Of a DNA stretch of 64,000 bases, positions 13,085 to 24,369 are shown piece after piece (positions within the stretch are counted from its first letter, which is position 1; every line of letters begins with the position of its first letter). A model generated the notes under the pieces. It did not search any database, was not told the origin of the DNA, and worked only from the letters and a program-made list of their open reading frames with translations. The stretch is from positions 3,784,001-3,848,000 of the forward strand of contig JAQFVV010012395.1 of NCBI GenBank assembly GCA_028023455.1. The letters run 5' to 3'. Source of the stretch: Epiperipatus broadwayi (lineage: Eukaryota; Onychophora; Udeonychophora; Euonychophora; Peripatidae). Position numbers and translations under genes: made by a program.

Positions 13085-13515
13085 ATAAGTCAATAAATGA
13101 AAAGAATAGATGAATCAGCATTTTCTTAAACTTAGATGGTAATTAAGCAATTATTTTTGATATTCTTGAAATAGAGCATGATATTTATATAAAGTCTTTC
13201 TAGAATTTGAATTGAATATTACAGAACAAAGATGGAGTCTCATTTTTAATGACCTCATAATACATTAAGCATATTTAATATTTATAAAAACTCGCTTTGT
13301 ATTAATATTATGAAGTCATTAAAAATGAGAATCCATCTTTGTCTTCTAATATTCAACTCAAATTTCAGAAAAACTTATACGATATTCAAAAATCAAGCTA
13401 ATATACAAATATCACATTCTATTTCCAACAATTTTAATAAATGATTGCTTAATTATTATTTAAGCTTAAGAAATAAGTAATCCATCTATTCTTTACATTT
13501 ATTGATATATGAATA
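13085..13515. mobile_element. Foldback element with arms of about 150 bp or more
   Basis: The left arm (about 13085-13255) and right arm (about 13305-13515) are imperfect reverse complements. Matching pairs include AAAAGAATAGATGAATC with its complement near 13482, and GGAGTCTCATTTTTAATGAC with its complement near 13312-13335. The spacer is about 50 bp. No coding capacity. It looks like a miniature inverted-repeat or foldback transposon. Confidence 0.8.
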
Positions 13516-13653
13516 CTGTTACTCATAGCCTATAAAAGTGTATATACTTCTGTTTAACTTACATATATTCACATTAAGCTATGTTTTTTTCATATTTACA
13601 TATACATATATAGTTATAAAGTTACCGTTAACACCAACTGAAATATTAATACA

Positions 13654-13777
13654 AATATCTAAACCATTATACAATTACAAATATCCAGCAATGCCCTCTG
13701 TTTATATCTCAATAATAGTGAACTTTTAAACAGAGGGCGTTACTGGATATTTGTAATTGTGTAATGGTTTAGATATA
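13654..13777. mobile_element. Miniature palindromic element
   Basis: Arms 13654-13703 and 13728-13777 pair over about 50 bp with only a few mismatches around a 24-base loop. The inner end is GCCCTCTGTTT. This could be a small MITE; no target duplication is obvious. Confidence 0.85.
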
Positions 13778-13839
13778 TATAGTTATGTATAAGCACACAT
13801 TACATTCTATATAGAAGAAGTATAAACAGTTAATAGCAT

Positions 13840-13859
<20 letters not shown>

Positions 13860-13873
<14 letters not shown>

Positions 13874-14840
13874 AACCAGTTGGATTACATACCACACACT
13901 AGTATAGTGTGTGTGTGCATAAATATATATAAAGTAAAGGAAAAGTAAAAATAAACACAGACAAAAATTATAGTAGATATTTCTACATTCATTGAAATAA
14001 AAAAATAGATAAATAATAACTCTGGCTTTAAAGTAAAATTTCATTGTGAAATAAGTATTTTAAAAAGGTCTGATAAATATTATTTGTAATTCTGATTTTG
14101 AAATTAACAAAAAAAAAAGCATAATTTATTTTTTAAAATCTTTTAATTAATATTTGTATAAAATATCTTTTTTAATTAATGCTTATTTGCATTTCTACTA
14201 ACTAGTTAAAAATCTTTGTATATTAAAAATTCTAAAGGATTATCACACCTTTGGTCAAATTTCCAAAGATTAAAGTAAAAACATGAATAACACCCTTAAA
14301 AGACTGATAAAAAAAATGTCACTTAGTCTGGATAGTGATATTTGAAGAGAACAGTCTGATAGTAGTTTTTTGTAAGAATAGGTGAGTGCAAAGTTGGTTA
14401 CAATATTTTGTTGCAACTTGTTGAAGTTTGCACCAGTTGGTTTTAGCTGACTGGAAAGTAGGCAAAATAGCTACCATGAAGTAATATGACTGAACGCAGG
14501 ACAGTAAATTCAGGAACCGCTACTGTTTTCCTGGTAGGAGTTTGAATTCACATGGAGAAAATGACCCACTTTTTTGTGCTAAAATTCATAGCCTTAAACA
14601 TGGAGAGGACAGTTGCTTACCTGAAATCTATTAAACCAAGACAGCTGCTTGCCTGGAACAGTTCTACACATATGGGAGACCAACTACAGACTAACATTAT
14701 ACATGGATTATACTTTTACCTGATGATGACAATCACTAAAACCAAACTCACCAAGAAAAATCCTCCAGCTTGCTGAAGAATTAATTACATAGATTCTGCA
14801 TCAGATATATGCAGAAAAGCACAGATAAACGTATATATAA
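13860..14840. repeat. Repeat family E, copy 1 (LTR-like)
   Basis: It starts TGTAACCAGTTGGATTACA after a TA tract and shares a long colinear series of phrases with 20641-21560: AATAAACACA, ATTCTGATTTTGAAATTA, AAGTTGGTTA, CAATATTTTGTTGCA, GTTTGAATTCA, CATAGCCTTAAA and GAAAAGCACAGATAAA. About 1 kb, no convincing protein. The TGTAAC start and size suggest a solo LTR, but this is inference. Confidence 0.6.
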
Positions 14841-15419
14841 CTGGTGAGTTATTTTAAAATAAATCATATAAAAATAGACATATATAGAACAATATTATTT
14901 TTAAGTCGGTTAAAAATCTATATATTTTAAAAGAATATAAAGTAATTTTGCTTTAATTAAGAGTCAAGAATAATTCATTGACCATCTGGTTTTAAAGGCA
15001 AAAGAGATGTTTTTGAACAATAATCCTCTTGGACATTATTTTGAAAATTTTATATTAAAAAAAAAAAGTAAAGAATCGATGATTCAATAATTTAATTTAA
15101 AAACGTTGATAATTAATCAACAAATACCTGTAAAAAATTGTCTATACTTTTTTTTAAGAAAAAAAAAAGAGAACTTATAAATTGAAACTAATTTTAAATT
15201 ATATCTATATTTTGTTTATACACACACAGATATGTATGAAATGTATGCATATTTTCCAAAAAATGTAATAATGAAAATATAATATTATTGCTGTTAAGTT
15301 AAAATATGATGTAAATGTCAGAGTGTGCACACATGGATGTAAAATTTAATCTTTTTTTTTATAATTATTTTATGTTAATTGAAATGTATTCCTTGTATAT
15401 TATAAAATGCACGTCTGTG

Positions 15420-15640
15420 TACGGATATATATAACTCCTATCCCTTCACTGATGAGAGCAAATCAGCTTGAAATCAGCTGATCTGAGGGTGGAGCAAAAT
15501 GAAAGAGACAGTGAATATTGACTCTGACATTTATGTAAACAGAATACGCTTGTTTGGAGGTCTTGGTAAAGCTCCATCTATTGATCATTAATACAAGCGA
15601 TAGCAGGTTTTTAAGTATATAAAACTTGTTTTTCTTTTTC
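15420..15640 (+). mobile_element. Family C repeat, single copy
   Basis: It shares TTTATGTAAACA and TTGGTAAAGCTCCATCTA...GATCAT with the palindromic units at 47661-48300, and carries the family's hammerhead at 15435-15494. It is followed by a TATAAAACTTG stretch and a TG tract. The best-preserved ribozyme of this family sits here. Confidence 0.75.
15435..15494 (+). ncRNA. Hammerhead ribozyme, family C, canonical core
   Basis: All conserved elements are present. Core CTGATGA is at 15449-15455. Stem II is GAGC (15456-15459) with GCTT (15466-15469) around a six-base loop. GAAA is at 15470-15473. Stem III is the palindrome ATCA/TGAT (15473-15482) with a two-base loop, and cleavage C at 15483. Stem I pairs CCTTCA (15443-15448) with TGAGGG (15484-15489), then CTCC with GGAG further out. 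The tiny stem III matches the type I form known from Penelope-like elements and retrozymes, which is thought to work best as a dimer. Activity is inferred, not shown. Confidence 0.85.
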
Positions 15641-17435
15641 ATATATATGTGTGTGTGTGTGTGTTTATAGAAACTAATTGAGAAATATTGTAAAACGATG
15701 TAATAACTTTAGTTGTGTATATAATTTTGTATACTTTTCAAAATCAGAGCCTTGTCCTATAAGACCTTAAATATCATTTATTTTTTTATTGTTAATAATA
15801 AACTCATTTTAATTGTTAAAATTGTTTCCATCATCTCTTGGTCACATACAGCAGTATAGCTTATGTTCTCTGAGCTAGATTCATGCATGGATAAATGGGG
15901 ATGTGTAGTTAGTGCTTTTGGGGCATCCAGTGATGATCAATCATCATCCTGGTTGGCACAAAAGAGGACACTCTTTAAAGCCCATGCACTATATTTTATT
16001 TTTTTTGTCTTATTTAAAAGTTAAGTTTATAATTGGCCAGTACAAGTGGCCAGAACATTGATGATCAGCATGTTTTAATGTCCCAGCATTATTGTTTGAT
16101 TCTTATGTATTCTGATGGATGAGCACTTAGTTTGTGCCTCCAAATTAATGGTTAAATAATTGCCCAAGCTGGCAAAGGCTCAATAATTAGCCTGGTCTAC
16201 AGAAGACCCATTTCCAATCCAGTCACAAGGTTGACTGTTGATTTATTGCACTGATTTTATACTGATTTATTATATTGTGGATAATTCATGACAATGAATG
16301 GTATTTTGAGTAGTACTCATACTTATTTTGACTTATTGATAATGCTGGTTGATGGATAATTATATTTGTAGTTGCTCTTCTGAGTTAGCTGGTTGATCTC
16401 TCAATGCCCTCAGAGATCTCTTGATCTCATGCTCCTCTTAAATATATTTACTTATATATATATCTTTGGAAATTATTGATATTGAAAATATTGTTGACTT
16501 GGGAGTGATGATGATTTTTTCCATCACACCAGGTATGACCATTTCCTTCCACTTTGATACCCCCATCCCATTACAATATATATATATATATATATATATT
16601 GTAACCCTCACATATGAGTTTACAGGGATTGCTTTTATGTCAACATTTTTCTTTATTATGTATAACAAAATATCAAGTCATGTACATAGAATATATTTTA
16701 GTGCTTTAAAATGTTAACAATAAGTGTAAAACTAAAATATAATTTTTTTAAAATAATATTACGATTTAAAATAAAAGAAACATTACTATAGAAACCAGCT
16801 GCCAATGACTGAGGGGGAGGGGAGTAGAAACAATAAAATTGTCTGTGTTTCAAGAAATAGTGAGAAGAATTGTAACTACTTCAATTTTGTAAGAATTTTT
16901 AAGTTAATATTATGCATTTTATGAAGTAGAAAACTTTCCAAGATGCTTTCCCTGATCTTTCTAGTATTGTAGCTGAATATGAAACTGTAGACAAACAAAT
17001 GCCTTAAAATTTAATTTTGATTCTGCTGATCTACTCATAATTATTCAATGCTGAAGAAATGTTTGACATTTATTTGTTACAAAAGGAAAACTAGGCATCT
17101 AAAGTGATTATCCCATAGAAATGTACTTCTATAAATTAATCTGTGAATCTACTTATTTTAAATGCTTAAAAAAATTGCAATGGAAAGTCTCATATGAAAA
17201 CTGCCATGGAATGAACCAAAAAAGTTAAAATCTATTGCAAGCAGATATTTAATGATTAATGGCCATATTCCCACATTTACAGACACAAAATATATATGCG
17301 AACTCATAAAGACATTAAGGTAATTAACTGAACTTTCTACAACTATTCTCAAAGAGTTATTGAAAGTTATAAAGATTTTTGCCCCTCTCACATGTGATTG
17401 TCATATAATTTTTTTAATTGCAAATATGTAAATAC

Positions 17436-17437
<2 letters not shown>

Positions 17438-17525
<88 letters not shown>
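17438..17525. repeat. (ATT)n microsatellite
   Basis: A run of about 29 uninterrupted ATT units. A shorter run of the same unit lies at 17909-17937, beyond the family D copy. Confidence 0.97.
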
Positions 17526-17528
<3 letters not shown>

Positions 17529-17529
17529 A

Positions 17530-17613
17530 TAAGCAAATATTTTATCTAGCACCATGCTTGCAATTATATTTCATTCCAATATCAGCACGACGCTAGATAA
17601 AATATTTGCTTAT
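17530..17613. repeat. Hairpin next to microsatellite
   Basis: TAAGCAAATATTTTATCTAGC (17530-17550) and its exact complement (17593-17613) enclose a 42-base spacer. The end of the family D repeat carries the phrase TGATATTGGAATGA, which is also complementary to part of this spacer. Confidence 0.85.
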
Positions 17614-17664
17614 TTACTCATAATTAAGTTTCAGTAAGAATGACGTCTAGTAAATTCTAAGTAA

Positions 17665-17905
17665 TTACATCGGTGTCATTCAGTCAAAAAACATTGTAAA
17701 TAGTAATTTAAAGTGAGAATATACTCACGCTCTCTTCAGAAGTTCTTCAGATTTGCTCATATAAAAGAATTTGAGTCGTAGGAATAAGAGGGATTCTTTT
17801 TATTCCTGCATAAATGCTATATCTTGAATGAAGAAGAGAGTATTCATTTATTTAACACTATCAAAGGTGCGTACTCAATTAGCTTGAAAGGCTGATATTG
17901 GAATG
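17665..17905. repeat. Repeat family D, copy 1
   Basis: Colinear with 48757-48990. Shared phrases include AATAGTAATTTAAAGTGAG, CTTCAGATTTGCTCATATA, GTAGGAATAAG, ATATCTTG, AGTATTCATTTATT and CAATTAGCTTGAAAGGCTGATAT. About 240 bp, no coding frame. Origin unknown. Confidence 0.75.
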
Positions 17906-17906
17906 A

Positions 17907-17939
<33 letters not shown>

Positions 17940-18772
17940 AGTCTATTCTTTAATTAACATTATTGTTGTTAATAATAATTTTGTTGTTCGTCATTTCTCA
18001 TCCAAACCCAAGCAATTATTTATTTCATTAATGTAATAAAGTGAGGGGTTAATAATCAGGAAATAAAATTGTATCTGCATGGAAGCTTGTTTTTATGTGA
18101 ATTCAATTTGACTGTTGCTTATGACTAGTATTGACTTGTCAATTAAAAATAATTTGTATGTAGTCACTCCATCATGTACATGGTTGCCCATTAGTTATCT
18201 TTAAATTCCCCTAGACAAAAATTAATTTGCAAATATTGCATTTTTTCATTTTAATATTAACTTGATTATTACCAATTGTCAAAAAGGTAGTTATCATTAC
18301 TATATATATATATATATATAAGCATTATTATACATGTATTGTTAAATTAAAGTATCCAATGAAAAAGATGAAAAAAGATTACAAGAATATCAATGATGTT
18401 GTGAATTATATTGTGTTGCAAAACTTTCTTACATAACAAAAAAGAAAGTCCTAAACAAAAATCTGGGGAAAAAATGGTTAAAGTAATAAAAAAACATAGA
18501 AGAAATGAACACATTTACAAGACAGTAATTATTTTATCATATATAAAAATAATAGAAAAAGACTAATATTAAAAACAAAACAATAACATTATGCTTGATC
18601 TAAAATAAAAATTACATGAAAAATAATCTAAACCAAATATATAAAACATCACAGAATAAATTAATCAATATTATTAATGAAAAGGATTAATTTGTATCTT
18701 ATTACAAACTTGAATCAAAAATGTATTCAGGAAAAAACATTCAAAAATAATAATAAATAGTAACTTACTTAC

Positions 18773-18847
18773 CATTTTCAATTTTTCTAAATCTTGCAGG
18801 TAAAAGGCCACATAGAATAGAGATAAGAAACAGTTCACAAAATCAAA
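18773..18847 (-). CDS. ANO10: Anoctamin exon e: TM6
   Basis: This exon has 25 whole codons, FDFVNCFLSLFYVAFYLQD followed by LEKLKM, in phase 0 at both ends. It is the transmembrane helix 6 signature of the family (F-FVN-(S/C)-LSLFY-AF). The acceptor is TTTTTTTAAG and the donor GTAAGTAAG. In ANO10 and ANO8 the next conserved residues are LATLLI, which begin the following exon. The surrounding open frame extends into both introns but loses similarity there. Confidence 0.92.
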
Positions 18848-20640
18848 CTTAAAAAAAAAAGGTAATGTATTAAAATCATTTTTATTAGTATTTAGAATAT
18901 ATGAAATCCACTTTATTAAAATGTAATTATTGACATTAAATATTTGCAGTTTCATTTTTTAAAATAGTAAACAAAATTAATAATAAATAAAGTTACCAAT
19001 AATAGTCATATTTTAAATACATTTTTTGTATGTTTCCTATTAGTTTCGGTGACACAATGGCACCCCTATCCCCCAATATTTAAATTTAGTATTTTCAGAT
19101 CATATGATTGCAAAATTTTGAAAGCGTTTCTGTTACACTAAAGAAATCAAAGGTTTTTTCCCTAGATTATTTTTAACATGCACTTTATAGCAGTAATTAA
19201 TTCATCTCACAACAATCTACTTATGAATCACCCACGTATATAAAAATATAATCAAAAATTTGTCAGATAATAATGACAAAATATACAGTTACTAATATGG
19301 AATTAAGCTTATATGGCTAGATAGCAACTACGCCTGGATTAAAAACTTTAGTATACTAAAAATCTAAGTGTTTGGTTTGAATAGCATAATAAGAATAAAA
19401 AAAAAAGCTACTTGATAATTATAGTGTTGACAAACCTGCCTACTAAAAATGAAAATATCCCAAAATTAATCTGGGGATATGTTGAGCACTTAGTATCCAA
19501 AGGTTACCCATTCTTATACAGAAACTTACCCATGAAAAAATATGACACACATTAATATGACCAAATTTGACTACTACATATATTTTAATCTGTCACTACT
19601 CCTGCTAGTATTTATCTCACCACAATTATTTAAATCTAGAATTGATTCATTTTAATTCTTAACTCTCATTCTTTTAACAGAGAAGTTAAATATTTCCACT
19701 AACCAAAATATTAAAACTGCTACTGAATCATTAGGGGTTTTCCCTCCCAAACTGATTTTATAAATTCAAACTTCTACAAAAACAACTTGTAATTCTAAGA
19801 TTAACTTTTATATGGTGAAGTTTCCCATTATCTCATGATTTAGTATAAATATAATCTTTTCCAGATGTTGTGAAAATAACAATAGGGAATCTCTTTTTCT
19901 TAGTAGATAGTGATGTTTTTTCTCTCCATTTTACAAATCAATCTATGTAAGTAAGATGATATTGCAAAGCAAAGAGAATTTTATAATCAGTGAGTAATTA
20001 ATACTTGATTGTAGGGCAAATATAATCTTATAACCAGTTCCTAATAGGACTGTACCTTATTTGATCCATACTAAAAGTTTGACATCCAAAAGTTTTGAAT
20101 ATAAATCAATTTGCTAGTAAAATTATAAAGATATGATACTAAATTAATAACTATGTGCTATTTTTTTATTGTATAGGTCAAAGGTTATTAAGACAATAAG
20201 TTTTTTTGAGTGAAGCATTATTTTGACCTAAATCAATCTGGGAGTTTAATAAAGAAGTAGAGTGGAAAGTGCTTAATAAAATAAATTTTATTATTACTGA
20301 ACAACATAATAAACAGGAGATTAAGAGGTATGTGATTTTCTGCTAAATGTCTTGATGAAATTCTCGTCTTTAGGCCAATGCTAAAAATTCATGCAGTTGG
20401 ATGGTTTTTTGATTAATTTTTAATATAATTCTTCTATCACAAAAATACATCTAATTAAAATCTCAAAGAAATTCAAACATAAATATTTTCATATATATAT
20501 ATGTGTGTGTGTGTTTATTCTTGTCATACATCTAATGCAAAAGTTAAAAAGCCAAAGGTGCATTCATCCTTGCAGAAGTTTCTGGCTGCTGATGATCATT
20601 TGATCAGAAAATAAATTTATACAAAATAACAACTTAATTA

Positions 20641-21560
20641 TATATTGTAACCATCTGGGTTACATGGCATACAGTAGCATAGTTGTGTGTGTGTTCATAA
20701 AGAGAAAGTAGAAATAAACACAAAATTTTGTAGTTATTTTCTATATTTCACTTGAAAAAATAATGACTGTAAAGAGTTAAATAACTCTGATTTAAAATAA
20801 AAATTATTTTATAAATTAAACTTTTAAAAGGTTTGAATAAATATAAATATTGTATTATTATTATTCTGATTTTGAAATTAAAAATAAGTATGGTATTTTT
20901 GAAATTTTTTAATTAATTGAACAAAATTTCTATCTATTAAAAATCCCCTAAGGAAAAACATGTGTATCACACTTTAATAAAAATTTCAAGATTGTTTTCA
21001 AAAGGGATTAGAGAGATAAAAAAAACTCTTTTCAATCAAGATGTTGTTATCATCTCAGATGATTCTATAAAGCTGATAAATCAGGTGCAGTTTGGCTTGC
21101 AGTTTTTGTAAGAGCTGGCCAGAAGAGTTTGGTTTTAATTTTTGAGAAGCAGTGGCCAAATTGGCCAGCTGCAAAGTTGGTTATAATATTTTGTTGCAGC
21201 TTGTTGAATTTTGCAGCAGTTGTTTTTAGCTGCTCAGGGATGGCTGGCAGATTTATACAGAGCTCTTCATGAGATGTATATGAAGTCAAGCAGGAGATTC
21301 AGCAGCAGTCTATTGGTTCAATGGTGAAGTTTGAATTCATATGGAAGAAAATTACCCACTTCTTTGTGTTGAAATCCATAGCCTTAAATGTGGACAAAAC
21401 AGTTTGCTCATCTGAATCTCATCAAATCCTAGACACAATGGAACTGAATAAATGCCAACATTTTACCTGAAATATACCTTCCTGATTATGACAATCCTGG
21501 ACTATACCTGTTTCACCAAAACCAACTTATAAAGAGAAACACAGATAAATGCATTTTGAT
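20641..21560. repeat. Repeat family E, copy 2
   Basis: The partner of 13860-14840 in the same orientation, beginning TGTAACCATCTGGGTTACA. The middle differs by short insertions and deletions. A 74-codon frame on the minus strand lies within (21065-21289), but it is not kept open in copy 1, so I do not call it a gene. Confidence 0.6.
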
Positions 21561-22966
21561 TGATTATTCATGATGATGAATGGTTTATTTTGAGTATGAT
21601 ATACATGATATATTGAAAGCATGCTAGGCAGTAATAAAGCTAAATATTTAAAAATCTACCTTTTCTGTATATGTTTATTAACATTTATTAATATTACTAT
21701 TAATCATGATGATAATAACAACAATTATATCAAAGCAAATATGATAATTAATATATGTTTGTCAATACTTTGTTTTAAAAAAAATCCTTTTTAAATTGAA
21801 GATGAATATTTAAAAACAGTTAAACATTTAAATATGTAAATTAACATATGGTTTTTTCTCACATTTAATCTGCAGTTGGCTTCAACAATATCTGTCACAT
21901 TGCTCTACTGATGAAACATCTTGTAAATAAAATTACTTTTGAATATCATAAGATAGTATCAAATTGGTCCACAAACAAGTTTATGTTTGTTAATCTTTCT
22001 CAATAAGAGCTCAGTTTTGCCCTGCCACAAAAGTACCTCTTATTCATGTAGTAGTACTCGAATCAATGAACTGAATTTTTTAAATTTTGAACCCAAAGAC
22101 AATTTTGCCTAGGTAATTATATATTTAAATGACATCATCATTTTTGATTAATCAAGATTACATGGATGAGCAGAATAATGTGAATGTATTTTAATGTTAG
22201 TTAGATACAACTTCTATGTTTTAGTATATCAAACTCTTGTCAAAGGAAAAATACTCCTGTAATTAATTTTTAAATGCGAATTTTAAAAAAATATGATTAC
22301 TGATCATGTTCTTAGGTTCAAAAGCTAAATAGTTAAAAAATTCTTGCCATTAATTCAAAAATAATGTAATTGTTGCATTGAACATAATAACAGGAAAAGC
22401 AAAATTAAAAAAATAAGATTCATTTACAATTTAACTTTAGACATAAACAGAAAATGTAATAGTGTTTAATGAAATGCATTTTGGAACATCCAAATTTAAA
22501 TAAATACTTTCATATTTCCATTTGTTATTGCTTTGAATATAACTTTAAAAAAAAAAACTAACAACAATATAACTATTGGTTTTGACAGGGGTAGTTAGCA
22601 CAAAAATGCATTAGATTGTATTTAGCATTTTCAATGTTAATATTACCTTTAATATAACAATAATAAAAGATGGATGCAGATAGTTGCAATGTTTGGAATT
22701 CAGTTTTCTATTATCATCATATATCCGTGGCATAGTCAATGTTTAAAAATGTGGTTGAGATCAAAGTGAATTTATATATTCAAAAACCTCATAATAATAA
22801 ATTTTGTAAAAAATATAAATAGCTAAAGTTGACACATACTTTTAAGAATAATAATTTATTCTGTTCATTTTACTACAAAGTCATTTACTGAAAGCTTGAA
22901 TAATCAATGGACACTAGATGGCAGGACTGTAATCTACATCTCAGCCTAATGCTTAAAATAATGTTT

Positions 22967-23460
22967 TCTTCAGAGAGGAGTTTTAGATTACTTGGGCTTA
23001 TGCATCCAGGAGCAAATTATCTTGAGGTTTTCAACCCAAGCCATCCCAATTACATAGTTATATAGATTTGACATTATTTAATCCCTGCAATTTTTGCTTA
23101 ATGCATGCACCCTTTCATTCATTGGCTAGAAAAGTACATACCCACAAAATATCACATGATTTTTCCTCAGCTTATATATATTATATGTTTTTAGAAGCAG
23201 TAAAAATGTCTAGCTAATGTTTTTCTTCAAGTGAGGAATTTTGGATTACATTTAAGCATCCAGTTACAAATTATCTTAAAGTTTTGACCCTAGCCAACCA
23301 ATTATATAGTTATAATGATCTGATATTATTCTGGTGATTATACATTTTGATCCCTTCAGTTTTTGCATAATTGTATGCACTTTTCATACATTGATTAGAA
23401 TAGGGTATACCAACAAAATATTGCATGACTTTTCCTCAGCTTATATTAAACACAAGATTT
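22967..23460. repeat. Two-copy tandem of about 250 bp
   Basis: Copy 1 (about 22967-23175) and copy 2 (about 23216-23460) share TTTTCTTCA...GAGGA, CATCCAG, AAATTATCTT, ATAGTTATA, TTTTTGC, and end with CACAAAATATCACATGAT/CAACAAAATATTGCATGAC and TTTTCCTCAGCTTATAT. The unit ends near CACTAGATGGCAG and GAGTAATCAATGG, phrases also seen in family A, so it may be a distant relative. Confidence 0.7.
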
Positions 23461-24369
23461 TAGAATCAATAAAAATAATAAAATTTCTTGCTTGGGAGTT
23501 CACAAAAAGTTCAAGCATTGGAAATGACAGACAGAGTCACAACCAAGACTCTATGCCATTCATCACTGCCAATAAACTATGCAGGACTTTAAAAGCACTA
23601 ATTCACTCTGTTTACTCTCAATACAGTCATTTATTATAATCTTAAGTAACCAATGGATATTGAATGATTTTTTAGAGGCAGTAATTCATTCTATTTAATC
23701 TAATTCAGAGACATCTAGTGTAAGCTTGAGTAATCAATGGAAACTAGGTAATATTATAATCAAATCTTTAGACTAGTTTTAATATAATTATCCAAAGAGT
23801 AAAAATTTAACATAAACCTGAGATTATTAATATCTAGTTAATAGTCTAGTGTCAGATCTTTAATAAGTTAACATTGGTTCAAAACCATAGGATATTTTTA
23901 AATTTCAAGCTATTAGCTTGATACTATAAAAGATAAATTTCTGGGTAAGTGTATGAAGGATGACTCAAGTTATTTCTGGAATAGAATAAATAGAAAGTAT
24001 TACTAATACTGACAGCATATGTTGACTATAAGCAAAGTCAGGTGATGTTTTATTGATATTCAATAGTATTCCATAATATCTGTTTTTAAACCATTATACT
24101 GATACAGCAATCCATATTATATGCATTTTGAAAGCATGCAAATTTCTATGTATATATATTTAAATATATGCTGAAAATATAATTTATCAAAAAAAGATGA
24201 ATATACAGTGAATATACAGTGTTATACATGGAAGGGATTTTGTTAATAATAAATAAATGTGCATAATGTAATAAAAGAGTAAAAGGGTGGAGTTATTCAC
24301 AGGCAAAGACATTAGTTGTGAGAAGAATGTAATTCTTAATGCTAACAAAGTAGTCAGGGTAAATGACAT

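Larger units (their letters stand above)
11601..18772 (-). other. Anoctamin intron (7.2 kb), contents
   Basis: It contains a family A copy (11815-12210), AT-rich sequence (12210-13080), two foldback elements (13085-13515 and 13654-13777), an E repeat (13860-14840), AT-rich sequence (14840-15400), a family C unit with a hammerhead (15420-15640), unrecognised sequence (15640-17430), an ATT microsatellite and hairpin (17438-17613), a family D repeat (17665-17905), and AT-rich sequence to the exon at 18773. Confidence 0.8.

Noticed and set aside
13769-14044. 91-codon minus-strand frame
   Set aside because: Very low complexity and it crosses a TA microsatellite.
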